From: Mesoaciditoga sp964503355
GTDB lineage: Bacteria; Thermotogota; Thermotogae; Mesoaciditogales; Mesoaciditogaceae
Length of the DNA: 9,343 nt
NCBI GenBank assembly: GCA_964503355.1
Contig: CAZCZS010000065.1
Location: 1-9,343, forward strand
Reading direction: 5' to 3'
Below the pieces are notes generated by a model. The model saw only the letters and a list, made by a program, of their open reading frames with translations. It did no database searches and had not been told where the DNA came from. Each line of letters begins with the position of its first letter. The first letter of the stretch is position 1. This document shows positions 1 to 6,743 of this stretch, in pieces. A program made the translations under genes and the position numbers.

Positions 1-1
1 C

Positions 2-361
2 TTCATAGCTCATGACTTGAACGTTGTAAAACACATAAGCGATAGAATAGTGGTTATGTATCTCGGAAAGATAGTCGAAATAGCCAGTAAACATGAACTT
101 TTCAACAATCCTTTGCATCCCTACACCAAAGCGTTGCTCTCGGCAAATCCAATTCCAGATCCAACTATAGAAAGAAAGGATAGAATAATTTTACAAGGAG
201 ACGTTCCAAGTCCGGCAAATCCTCCGAAGGGATGCAGATTCCATCCAAGATGCTGGTTGGCAAAACCCGTGTGTTCTCAAGAAGAACCCCCGTTGATAGA
301 GGTTAGACCAGATCATTACGTTGCGTGTCATTTTTGGGAAGAAATGGAAAAACAAAATTGA
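2..361 (+). CDS. Oligopeptide/dipeptide ABC transporter ATP-binding protein, C-terminal part (OppF/DppF type, cut by window edge)
   Basis: This is the 3' end of a cytoplasmic ATPase that powers peptide import; about 119 residues are visible and the reading frame is open to the left edge. The first residues, FIAHDLNVV, are the H-loop (switch histidine) region, so Walker A, the Q-loop, the signature and Walker B lie outside the window. The rest is the oligopeptide-transporter C-terminal domain, with HPYTKALL and then four cysteines in the arrangement CRFHPRC, VC, VAC. Four cysteines at this place bind a [4Fe-4S] cluster in characterised dipeptide/oligopeptide transporter ATPases of this family; here that is inference. 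The methionine-like start inside the fragment (TTG at 17) is not the real start. It is probably the last gene of its operon, since a terminator follows the stop directly. It is a paralogue of the ATPase at 436-1416 and converges on it. Confidence 0.93.
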   Translation, partial: FIAHDLNVVKHISDRIVVMYLGKIVEIASKHELFNNPLHPYTKALLSANPIPDPTIERKDRIILQGDVPSPANPPKGCRFHPRCWLAKPVCSQEEPPLIEVRPDHYVACHFWEEMEKQN

Positions 362-363
362 CA

Positions 364-387
364 AAGCCACCTTCAGGTGGCTTTTTT
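364..387 (+). terminator. Rho-independent terminator after the left ATPase gene, possibly shared
   Basis: A perfect 8-bp stem, AAGCCACC (364-371) with GGTGGCTT (376-383), has a TTCA tetraloop and a T-run to 387. It starts 3 bases after the stop codon of the + strand ATPase. Read on the - strand the same stem is followed by TTTGTCAATTTT, a weaker T-rich tail. It may therefore also end the opp operon transcript that arrives from the right about 50 bases downstream of oppF. Confidence 0.9.
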
Positions 388-435
388 AATACTGTTTCCG
401 CGTTATCTGTGGGTGTTCGTAATCGAAGAGTGATA

Positions 436-1416
436 TTAATCCATGTTGGTAGCGTCACTGTACAAAAAGCACGCTACCTTATGTACGGAAGAAACTTTCA
501 CCAGCTTCGGCTTCTCAAATTCGCATTTCTTTTTTCTAAACGGACATCTGCTGTAAAACGGACAACCCTTTGGAGGATCTAAAAGTGATGGAAGTTCTCC
601 CACATCTTGGGGAATTTTCACCTTTTTTTTGGGATTCGGAACCGGGATTGATTGAAAAAGCAAACTCGTGTAGGGATGCAGAGGGTGTTTAAAAATTTCA
701 TCCGTGCTCGCCATTTCCACTATATTTCCAAGATACATCACGGCTATTTGATCGCTGATGAATTTCACAACCGACAGATCGTGAGAAATGAAAAGATAAG
801 TTAAAGACATAGAATACTTTAAACCTTTAAGAAGATTCATGATTTGTGCTTGCACGGAAACGTCCAAAGCTGAAGTTGGCTCATCCAAAACCACAAAATT
901 TGGACGCGTGATTATGGCCCTCGCGACGGCCACTCTTTGACGTTGTCCCCCAGAGAACTCATGAGGATATCGCGTCATATGTTCCGGCTTCAATCCGACA
1001 CTTTCCAACGTCTTCATGATGATTTCCTTCTCTTGGTGTTTATCTTTCACTGTTTTGAATATTCGTAAGGGCCTCTTAAGGATATCGTAAATGGTCATTC
1101 TTGGATTCAAAGATGAGTAAGGGTCTTGGAAAACGATCTGAACATTTCTCCTGAAAGGTTTGAATTTAACGTCGTTCATGTGTGTGACATCTTTTCCGTT
1201 TATGATTATCTTTCCAGACGACGGTTCTATCAACTTTACTATCATCCTTCCCGTCGTCGTCTTTCCGCATCCGGATTCACCAACGAGACCAAGAGTTTGG
1301 GCTTTATCTACCTTGAAAGAAATTCCATTAACGGCGGTTATCTCTGCCTTTTTTCCGACAGCGCCTTTCAACACTTTGAATTTTTTTGTAAGTTTTTCCA
1401 CTTCTACCAAACTCAT
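436..1416 (-). CDS. oppF: Oligopeptide/dipeptide ABC transporter ATP-binding protein OppF/DppF type
   Basis: This 326-residue protein is the second cytoplasmic ATPase of the peptide importer, pairing with OppD to hydrolyse ATP at the permease dimer. All catalytic motifs are present: Walker A GESGCGKT (46-53), Q-loop Q97 in FQDPYSSLNP, signature SGGQR (155-159), Walker B FVVLDEP (174-180) and switch H212 in FISHDLSVV. The C-terminal oligopeptide-transporter domain has cysteines C285, C291, C298 and C316, matching the [4Fe-4S] pattern known in this family. The ATG at 1416 overlaps the oppD stop by four bases (ATGA), so the two are probably translationally coupled. It is the last gene of the operon. 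The substrate cannot be told from the ATPase; some homologues in thermophiles carry sugars. Confidence 0.95.
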   Translation of the reverse strand: MSLVEVEKLTKKFKVLKGAVGKKAEITAVNGISFKVDKAQTLGLVGESGCGKTTTGRMIVKLIEPSSGKIIINGKDVTHMNDVKFKPFRRNVQIVFQDPYSSLNPRMTIYDILKRPLRIFKTVKDKHQEKEIIMKTLESVGLKPEHMTRYPHEFSGGQRQRVAVARAIITRPNFVVLDEPTSALDVSVQAQIMNLLKGLKYSMSLTYLFISHDLSVVKFISDQIAVMYLGNIVEMASTDEIFKHPLHPYTSLLFQSIPVPNPKKKVKIPQDVGELPSLLDPPKGCPFYSRCPFRKKKCEFEKPKLVKVSSVHKVACFLYSDATNMD

Positions 1417-2414
1417 CGTTCGTTACCCCCATATGGATTGAAGCAAGCCACTTTGTGCCCCGGATCGGACTTCACTTCTTTCAGTGTTGGTATCTCCACA
1501 TCACATTTTCCTTTTAAGGCTTTTTCGCATCTCGGATGAAAACGACAACCGCTTGGAGGGAATAGGAGATTTGGAACCGACCCTGGAATGACATTTAAAC
1601 TTTCCGTTTCGCTTTCCAAAGGCGGTATCGCTCTAAGTAAGCCTTTGGTGTATGGATGAAGAGCGTTTTCGAAGATCTGATCGGCACTCCCATACTCCAC
1701 TATGTTACCAGCGTACATAACGGCTATGCTATCGCAATTTTGAGCCACAACACCTAAATTATGTGTTATCAGGAGAACACTCAAATTGTAATCTTGTTGC
1801 ATTTGTTTGAGTAATTTCAAAACCTGCGCTTGAACCGTAACATCCAGTGCCGTCGTTGGTTCGTCCGCTATCAAAAGTGTTGGTTCACAAGAAAGGGCCA
1901 TCGCTATCATCACGCGTTGTCTCATTCCACCGGAAAGTTCATGGGGATATTTTTTTAAAACCAATTCCGGATCCGGCATTCTAACTTTTTTCAACGCTTG
2001 CACACTCTTTATTTTCGCTTCTTTTTTAGAAAATCCGTGGGCCTTAAGGATGTCTATCATCTGTTCGCCTATGGTGAAAACCGGATTAAGAGAAGTCATG
2101 GGTTCTTGAAAGATCATCGCTATATCGTTTCCCCTTATTTTTCTTATTTCATCTTCTTTCATTTTCAACAGATCTCTTCCTCTAAATAGTATTTCCCCTT
2201 TTAAAATCTTACCCGGTGGATGAGGAATCAATCCCATGATCGCGTAAGCGGAAACAGATTTACCGGAACCCGTTTCACCCACTATTCCAAGCACTTCGTT
2301 CGTTTTTAATTCGTAGCTTACATTTTCTATGGCTTTAACTTCTCCTTCTTCAGTGTCAAAATGAATTTTAAGATCTTTCACCGAAAGTATGGTATCGCTT
2401 TTCACATCAATCAC
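1413..2414 (-). CDS. oppD: Oligopeptide/dipeptide ABC transporter ATP-binding protein OppD/DppD type
   Basis: This 333-residue protein is the first of the two ATPases of the peptide importer and acts on the cytoplasmic face. It has Walker A GETGSGKS (46-53), Q-loop Q103 in FQEPMTSLNP, signature SGGMR (161-165), Walker B LIADEP (181-186) and switch H218 in ITHNLGVV. The C-terminal domain carries C290, C296, C304 and C324, the family's putative [4Fe-4S] ligands. The start taken is GTG at 2414, which overlaps the oppC stop as GTGA. A GTG three codons further in (2405) has an AGGTG site upstream and is a possible alternative start; it changes only three residues. All catalytic residues are intact. 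Confidence 0.95.
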   Translation of the reverse strand: MIDVKSDTILSVKDLKIHFDTEEGEVKAIENVSYELKTNEVLGIVGETGSGKSVSAYAIMGLIPHPPGKILKGEILFRGRDLLKMKEDEIRKIRGNDIAMIFQEPMTSLNPVFTIGEQMIDILKAHGFSKKEAKIKSVQALKKVRMPDPELVLKKYPHELSGGMRQRVMIAMALSCEPTLLIADEPTTALDVTVQAQVLKLLKQMQQDYNLSVLLITHNLGVVAQNCDSIAVMYAGNIVEYGSADQIFENALHPYTKGLLRAIPPLESETESLNVIPGSVPNLLFPPSGCRFHPRCEKALKGKCDVEIPTLKEVKSDPGHKVACFNPYGGNER

Positions 2415-3268
2415 CTATCTTTCAATTTGGGATTGAGGGCGTCGTTCAATCCATCTCCAAAGTAATTGAAGCCCATCGTTACTAAGAAAACCGCAAGTCC
2501 TGGAAATATTCCAAGGTAAGGTGCAACTTGAATGTAAGTCATGGCAAGACTCAAATCGGATCCCCACTCTGGAGTTGGAGGTTGAACACCCAGACCTAAA
2601 AATCCCAAACCGGCGATGCTCAATATCGCGGTTGCCATTCTCAAAGTTGCCTGAATTATTATCGGTGCTATGGAATTTGGCAATATGTATCTGATAAGGA
2701 TAGACCATTTTCCTTCACCGATAGATCGCGCAGCTTCCACATACTCATTGGCCTTAACGGATACGACCGTTCCCCTTGATACCCTTGCAAATTGTGGTAT
2801 GGAATAGACGGCGATCGCTATCGCGATGTTCACAATTCCCGGTCCTAAAATGGCAATTATCGCTATGGCTAAGAGTATAGTTGGAAAGGCCAAAAACACG
2901 TCGAACGTTCTCATTATCACCTCATCGAGCACGCCTCCAAAGTAGCCGGCGATGGAACCAAGCATGGTTCCTATGATAACGGATACCAACACAGCTACGA
3001 AAGAAATGCCCAAAGAAATCCTAGCACCGTATATGACTCTACTCAGCACATCTCTGCCGTATATATCCGTACCAAAAGGATGCGCCCACGTTGGACCTTG
3101 CAAGCTTACCGAGTAATCTTGAGCGGTAGGATTGTAAGGTGAAATCCATGGAGCAAAGATGGCTATTAACACAAAAGCCAAGACCACGTAAGTTCCAAAA
3201 ATGGCCATCTTGTTCTTTCTTATTCTTTTAAAAACGGTGAAAAATGACTCTGTTTTTCTTGTCGTCAT
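2411..3268 (-). CDS. oppC: Oligopeptide/dipeptide ABC transporter permease OppC/DppC type
   Basis: This 285-residue integral membrane protein forms half of the importer channel with OppB. A cytoplasmic N-terminus leads into a first membrane segment (about 23-40). A periplasmic stretch follows with the family's conserved GTDIYGRDVLSR (67-78). Several hydrophobic segments come next (about 88-108, 126-156, 200-228, 250-270). The ATPase-docking EAA loop is clear at about 178-198 (EAARSIGEG, then ILPN). The ATG at 3268 lies nine bases after the oppB stop, and its AAGGTG site overlaps that stop. The length is normal for OppC/DppC. It overlaps oppD by four bases, so expression is operonic. Confidence 0.95.
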   Translation of the reverse strand: MTTRKTESFFTVFKRIRKNKMAIFGTYVVLAFVLIAIFAPWISPYNPTAQDYSVSLQGPTWAHPFGTDIYGRDVLSRVIYGARISLGISFVAVLVSVIIGTMLGSIAGYFGGVLDEVIMRTFDVFLAFPTILLAIAIIAILGPGIVNIAIAIAVYSIPQFARVSRGTVVSVKANEYVEAARSIGEGKWSILIRYILPNSIAPIIIQATLRMATAILSIAGLGFLGLGVQPPTPEWGSDLSLAMTYIQVAPYLGIFPGLAVFLVTMGFNYFGDGLNDALNPKLKDR

Positions 3269-3277
3269 GCTTTCACC

Positions 3278-4195
3278 TTACCTTCGTCTTATTCTCGGAT
3301 CAAGAAACGCGTAAGTTATATCCACAGACAAATTAACCAATACGAAAGTAAGGGCTATCAACATGATACCAACTTGAACAACGGGATAATCTCTGGCGAA
3401 TATGGAATCAACGATGAATCTTCCAAGTCCCGGCCAACCAAAAACACTTTCGGTTAGAACTGCTCCACCGAGCATGTATCCAAATTGCAAACCTATAACG
3501 GTTACAACCGGTATAAGAGCGTTTTTGAGAGTGTATTTGTATACGATCTTTCTTGGTGAAATTCCAAATGCATCGGCGGTTCTTATAAAATCTTGATTCA
3601 TCACTTGAAGCATACTTGCCCTTGTCATTCTTGCTATAATTGCGGAAGTTGCCATTCCCAAAGTTACAGATGGGAGAATGATATGTTCTATCCCGCCTTT
3701 CCCCGCAGCTGGCAACCATCCCAAAATGAGTGAGAACACTATTATCAACAAAATTCCCAACCAAAAAACCGGCATCGAAACCCCAAAAAGGGAAAAACCC
3801 ATGACGAAATTGTCGATCCACGAATTACGTTTTACAGCCGCTATGATACCGAATCCCACGCCCAAAAAAGTTGAAATTACTATACTTACAACTGACAATT
3901 CGACGGTATTCAGAAATCTGGGAAATATTTCCTTTAACACAGGTCGTTGGGTTTTTATGGATTTTAAATTTCCATCTATCACACCTTTCATGAAAAGCAC
4001 GTATTGAACTGGCAACGACTTGTCCAGGCCGAACTCCACCCTTATGCTTTGAATTTCTTCAAATGTTGCGTCCTGTCCCGCCATTATACGTGCCGGATCG
4101 CCTGGGATAAGATGCATCATCAAAAAAGAGAGAATCGAAACTCCTATGAATATCGGCAGCAATAAAATAAGCCTTCTAATTATGAAATTGCTCAA
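3278..4195 (-). CDS. oppB: Oligopeptide/dipeptide ABC transporter permease OppB/DppB type, TTG start
   Basis: This is the second permease subunit of the peptide importer, about 305 residues from the chosen start. It begins with the typical short N-terminus FIIRRLILLLPIF and the first membrane helix, then the family motif HLIPGDPA. The EAA-type docking loop is the stretch beginning FIRTADAFGISPRKI and continuing through YTLKNALIPV. The C-terminus DPRIRRR is usual for DppB/OppB. The frame is open further upstream to an ATG at 4264, but that adds 23 residues not typical of the family and encoded across a hairpin. A TTG at 4195 sits 7 bases after a perfect GGAGG and gives the family's usual length, so I choose it. 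It is separated from oppA by a 79-base gap holding a hairpin. Confidence 0.92.
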   Translation of the reverse strand: MSNFIIRRLILLLPIFIGVSILSFLMMHLIPGDPARIMAGQDATFEEIQSIRVEFGLDKSLPVQYVLFMKGVIDGNLKSIKTQRPVLKEIFPRFLNTVELSVVSIVISTFLGVGFGIIAAVKRNSWIDNFVMGFSLFGVSMPVFWLGILLIIVFSLILGWLPAAGKGGIEHIILPSVTLGMATSAIIARMTRASMLQVMNQDFIRTADAFGISPRKIVYKYTLKNALIPVVTVIGLQFGYMLGGAVLTESVFGWPGLGRFIVDSIFARDYPVVQVGIMLIALTFVLVNLSVDITYAFLDPRIRRR

Positions 4196-4201
4196 CTCTC
4201 C

Positions 4202-4207
4202 ACCTCC
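4202..4207 (-). promoter_or_regulatory. Ribosome-binding site that decides the oppB start
   Basis: GGAGGT on the - strand (4207-4202) ends its GGAGG core 7 bases before the TTG at 4195. The same 7-base spacing is seen for oppA and pyrE in this window. No comparable site lies at the right distance before the ATG at 4264. Confidence 0.8.
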
Positions 4208-4223
4208 AAAACTTTTCGTAAAA

Positions 4224-4251
4224 TGTGGGATGCGAAAGTTCACATCCCACA
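4224..4251 (-). terminator. Intercistronic hairpin between oppA and oppB (leaky terminator or mRNA 3' stabiliser)
   Basis: On the - strand, TGTGGGATG (4251-4243) pairs perfectly with CATCCCACA (4232-4224). Three further inner pairs (one T-G wobble) leave an ACTT tetraloop, giving a 12-bp stem, and TTTT follows. It lies between the oppA stop (4275) and the oppB ribosome site (4207). In many binding-protein operons such a hairpin lowers readthrough into the permease genes and protects the binding-protein message, so that the binding protein is made in excess. That role here is inference. Confidence 0.65.
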
Positions 4252-4274
4252 CGTAAAAAATCATTCAGGTTATT

Positions 4275-5825
4275 CTATTTTGCGAACCAAGCGTTTTTTG
4301 CTAAGACTATTTCCACAGGTAGAATTTCAACACCTTGAACATTTTTCTTTATGGCCACTGCTTGTTGCAAATTGTACAAGAATACCCATGGAGCATCCTG
4401 AACTATTATCTTTTGAGCTTTTGCGTAATCTTCTTTTCTCTTGGTGGGATCACTTTCTTTCATGCCGGCTTCTATCAATTTATCCACTTGTGGATTGGAG
4501 TAATAGGTGTTGTTGTCTCCATAGGGTGGCCATTCTTTTGATGAGAAAAGGGGTCTCAACACCCAATCTGCATCTCCAGTAGACGGAGCCCATCCGAGGA
4601 GAAAAACTTGGTATTTCGCATCAGATGGTTTAGGATTGGAAAAGAGGTAACTTATATAACTTCCCCATTCCATCGCTCTTACCGAGACATCAACGTTAAC
4701 CTTTTTCAACATGGCTTGGATTGCCACAGCCGTTTCGTAATCATTTAAGTACCTACCTCGTGGTGTAACGAGTTCGAATTTCAAAGGATGATTGGCATCG
4801 TAACCGGCTTCTTTTAGCAATTCCTTGGCTTTCTCTGGATTATATGGATAACCACCTGTTGAAGAATATCCCCATGTTAAAGGTGAAAGTGGTGAATCTG
4901 ATGGAGTGGCCAATCCGCGCATTATGACGGAACAAAGTTCTTTCTTGTTCACAGCGTAATTCAAGGCCTGTCTTATCCTAACATCGTTAAAGGGCTTTTT
5001 CTTCAAGTTGAATCCCAAGTATATGACTCTCAAGCTGGGTTTTACTTCTATTTTTACCCTTTTGTCGTTTTTAAGCTTGTCAACCATTATTGGTGGAACT
5101 CTAACGGTCAAATCAGCTCCGCCAGTTTCCACCTGAATGAGTCTTGTCATATCGTTTGGAATTACTTTGAAATTGATACCATCCAGATATGGTTTGCCTT
5201 TCCAGTAATTTGGATTGGCCTTCAATTTTATTATTTCTCCTTCTTTCCATTCAACGAGTTCAAATGGACCTGTTCCAATTGGATGTCTGCCAAGTTCGCC
5301 AGGATTATCGCCATATTTTTTTATCATAGCGGGGTCCACTATAAGACCCGCTCCATGAGCCAGAGTGTGAAGAAAACCACCGAACGGGAAATTCAAATGG
5401 AAAGCTACGGTGTAATCATCCACGACTTCCACACTTTTTATGTAAGGTTTGTAAAGTGATGTTCTTCTGAGTTTGTGGTTGAGTACGTAGTCGAAAAAGA
5501 TTTTTACAGCTTGTGCGTTAAAAGGAGTACCATCTTGAAATTTAACCCCTTTTCTTAGATAAAAGGTGTACACCAATCCATCTTTCGAAATGCTCCAGCT
5601 CTTTGCCAACGCCGGGACGATCTTCATTGTAGGAGTGAATTCCACCAACCCGTCGAATATGTGTCTGCAAACGGTGTACGATGGATTGTCGGTGGCGTTA
5701 GCTGGAAAAAGTGTTTTGGCATCCGCACCCGTTAGGTAGTTGAAGATACCACCGTAATTTCCCGTTGCGAAAAACGCGGAAGATAGACCAATTACCACAA
5801 GAAAGATCAAAAAAAACTTTTTCAT
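4275..5825 (-). CDS. oppA: Extracellular solute-binding protein, family 5 (oligopeptide/dipeptide type)
   Basis: This 516-residue exported protein captures the substrate, usually a peptide, and hands it to OppB/OppC. A Sec signal peptide is seen: MKKFF, a hydrophobic core (about 4-18), and a likely signal peptidase I site after AFFA (20). There is no lipobox cysteine, so it is not a lipoprotein; it is probably soluble in the periplasm or toga space. Family 5 signatures follow: ALAKSWSISKDGLVYTFYLR (72-91) with GVKFQDGTPF (93-102), then IGTGPF (183-188), NPNYW (204-208) and KPFNDVRIRQALNYAVNK (277-294). Length and motif order are normal. The ATG at 5825 lies 7 bases after AGGAGG. It is first in the operon, promoter-proximal, as usual for binding proteins. 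Family 5 also includes sugar and nickel binders, so the ligand is open. Confidence 0.95.
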   Translation of the reverse strand: MKKFFLIFLVVIGLSSAFFATGNYGGIFNYLTGADAKTLFPANATDNPSYTVCRHIFDGLVEFTPTMKIVPALAKSWSISKDGLVYTFYLRKGVKFQDGTPFNAQAVKIFFDYVLNHKLRRTSLYKPYIKSVEVVDDYTVAFHLNFPFGGFLHTLAHGAGLIVDPAMIKKYGDNPGELGRHPIGTGPFELVEWKEGEIIKLKANPNYWKGKPYLDGINFKVIPNDMTRLIQVETGGADLTVRVPPIMVDKLKNDKRVKIEVKPSLRVIYLGFNLKKKPFNDVRIRQALNYAVNKKELCSVIMRGLATPSDSPLSPLTWGYSSTGGYPYNPEKAKELLKEAGYDANHPLKFELVTPRGRYLNDYETAVAIQAMLKKVNVDVSVRAMEWGSYISYLFSNPKPSDAKYQVFLLGWAPSTGDADWVLRPLFSSKEWPPYGDNNTYYSNPQVDKLIEAGMKESDPTKRKEDYAKAQKIIVQDAPWVFLYNLQQAVAIKKNVQGVEILPVEIVLAKNAWFAK

Positions 5826-5919
5826 ACACTCCCCTCCTTTTTTGAGTTTTGCCCTTCATTTCTAAAAGGCTACAATTTAATTTCGTTTTAATTTTAAGCA
5901 CATCGATAATTTAAAATGG

Positions 5920-5948
5920 ATTATATCATCTTTATATTTAAAGTTCAA
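5920..5948 (-). promoter_or_regulatory. Sigma-70-type promoter of the opp operon
   Basis: On the - strand, -35 TTGAAC (5948-5943), a 17-base spacer and -10 TATAAT (5925-5920) are present. TGA just before the -10 makes it an extended -10 element. The predicted transcription start is near 5913, about 88 bases upstream of the oppA ATG. Confidence 0.8.
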
Positions 5949-6038
5949 GTCTTGATTATTTGTACTCCCAACGCCGAGATGAGTGATTTCGATTTTCTGT
6001 AAAAAGGAGAAAAGAATCGTCTACAATCCACCTTTTAT

Positions 6039-6067
6039 TTGACAATTCAAAAGAGATGGGATATGAT
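6039..6067 (+). promoter_or_regulatory. Near-consensus sigma-70 promoter of the pyrE-like gene
   Basis: TTGACA (6039-6044), a 17-base spacer and TATGAT (6062-6067) are present. Only one base differs from the bacterial consensus hexamers. The predicted start is near 6074, giving a leader of about 52 bases. Confidence 0.85.
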
Positions 6068-6095
6068 AAAGGCGTGTTTGCAGCGTTCAAAGTTT

Positions 6096-6120
6096 GTATC
6101 ACGCTAGTGATGCGGAGGTG
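6096..6120 (+). promoter_or_regulatory. Leader hairpin abutting the pyrE-like ribosome-binding site
   Basis: GTATCAC (6096-6102) pairs with GTGATGC (6107-6113) across a GCTA loop, with one T-G wobble. The stem touches the GGAGGTG ribosome site (6114-6120), which ends its GGAGG core 7 bases before the ATG. An alternative pairing, AGCGT (6082-6086) with ACGCT (6101-6105), would break this hairpin. Translational control is possible but unproven. Confidence 0.4.
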
Positions 6121-6125
6121 TTAAA

Positions 6126-6683
6126 ATGATAAATGTAGACGAAATATTGGAAAGTACACAAGCGATAGTTCACGGACATTTCGAGTTGAAATCCGGTCTG
6201 CACACCGATACGCGCATACAACTTGTCAAAGCTCTCCAATACACGTGGTATACAAAACAAATAGGAGAAGAATTGGCCCTGAAACTTCATAGATTTGCCC
6301 CAGATTGCATAGTTTCTCCAATGACGAACGGAATAATAGTTGGCTACGAAGTGGCAAGAAAATTGGATGTACCTTTTATCTTCGTCGAAAGAAACGAAGA
6401 TGCTTCGATGACGTTTGGACATGGACTAAATCCGGCGATCTTCAAAAATCTGATAATCGTTGAAGGGGTTGTTGAAAGCGGACAATCCGTCAAAGAAGTG
6501 ATAAAAACGTTAAAAAAATACGATTCAGAGGCGATGGCGATAGCCACCGTCGTTAAAGAGATAGACAACGAAAAGATGGAGGGATTGCCGATAATATCTC
6601 TTACAAAGATAATTCCTCACACGTATCTTGATAACGAATGTCCGCTTTGTAAAAGTGGCATACCTCTTGAAAAAATTCAGTGA
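6126..6683 (+). CDS. PyrE-like phosphoribosyltransferase with altered PRPP and catalytic motifs
   Basis: This 185-residue protein has the fold signature and length of orotate phosphoribosyltransferase, the enzyme joining orotate to PRPP in pyrimidine synthesis. It resembles the Thermus/Thermotoga-type PyrE: GHFELKSGLH near the N-terminus (17-26), the central GYEVARKL (73-80), and the conserved ending CPLCKSGIP (172-180). However, the PRPP loop reads LIIVEGVVESGQS (109-121) where the family has an acidic pair and TTG. The second acidic residue is G114, and E117-S118 replace the two threonines. The loop that usually carries basic catalytic residues (LRRG or similar) reads TFGHGL (96-101). The usual DRSGG after the PRPP region is absent. 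It may have another substrate, weak activity or a regulatory role, so I do not assign pyrE. ATG 6126 has GGAGG 7 bases upstream. No pyrimidine genes lie nearby. Confidence 0.8.
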   Translation: MINVDEILESTQAIVHGHFELKSGLHTDTRIQLVKALQYTWYTKQIGEELALKLHRFAPDCIVSPMTNGIIVGYEVARKLDVPFIFVERNEDASMTFGHGLNPAIFKNLIIVEGVVESGQSVKEVIKTLKKYDSEAMAIATVVKEIDNEKMEGLPIISLTKIIPHTYLDNECPLCKSGIPLEKIQ

Positions 6684-6743
6684 AAAGGCAGCAGAAAATC
6701 TCAAGAAAGGCGCGCCAAGAATTTCACCGCCTTTTCAGTTTTT
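6670..6743. terminator. Bidirectional terminator embedded in the converging 3' ends
   Basis: TGAAAAGGC (6681-6689), which begins with the stop codon of the pyrE-like gene, pairs with GCCTTTTCA (6729-6737). Inside, GAAAATCT (6694-6701) pairs with AGAATTTC (6718-6725) with one A-A mismatch. The + strand exit has TTTTT at 6739-6743, one base after the stem. The - strand exit has TTTTTT (6675-6670), five bases after the stem. The right arm is coding sequence of the amino acid transporter ATPase. The two genes are only 17 bases apart, which explains the overlap. Confidence 0.5.

Larger units (their letters stand above)
5826..6125. other. Divergent intergenic region between oppA and the pyrE-like gene
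   Basis: This 300-base, AT-rich stretch holds the back-to-back promoters of oppA (- strand, 5920-5948) and the phosphoribosyltransferase gene (+ strand, 6039-6067). About 90 bases (5949-6038) separate the two -35 elements and could hold a shared regulator site, but I see no clear palindromic operator there. The predicted 5' leaders are about 88 bases (oppA) and about 52 bases (pyrE-like). I found no small ORF with a convincing ribosome site in either leader. Confidence 0.7.

Noticed and set aside
325..582. 85-codon frame on the + strand crossing the terminator
   Set aside because: It overlaps the end of the left ATPase, its terminator and the antisense of oppF, has no ribosome site and does not resemble a protein family.
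4196..4264. 23-residue N-terminal extension of oppB from ATG 4264
   Set aside because: It reads through the oppA-oppB hairpin, lacks a ribosome site, and the TTG at 4195 has a perfect one and gives the normal family length.
5949..6038. Operator between the divergent oppA and pyrE-like promoters
   Set aside because: Only weak, short inverted repeats are present; none is convincing as a regulator binding site.
6709..6716. GGCGCGCC palindrome as an operator or cloning scar
   Set aside because: It is within the last codons of the ATPase gene and is explained as the apex of the shared terminator hairpin; there is no other sign of engineered sequence.
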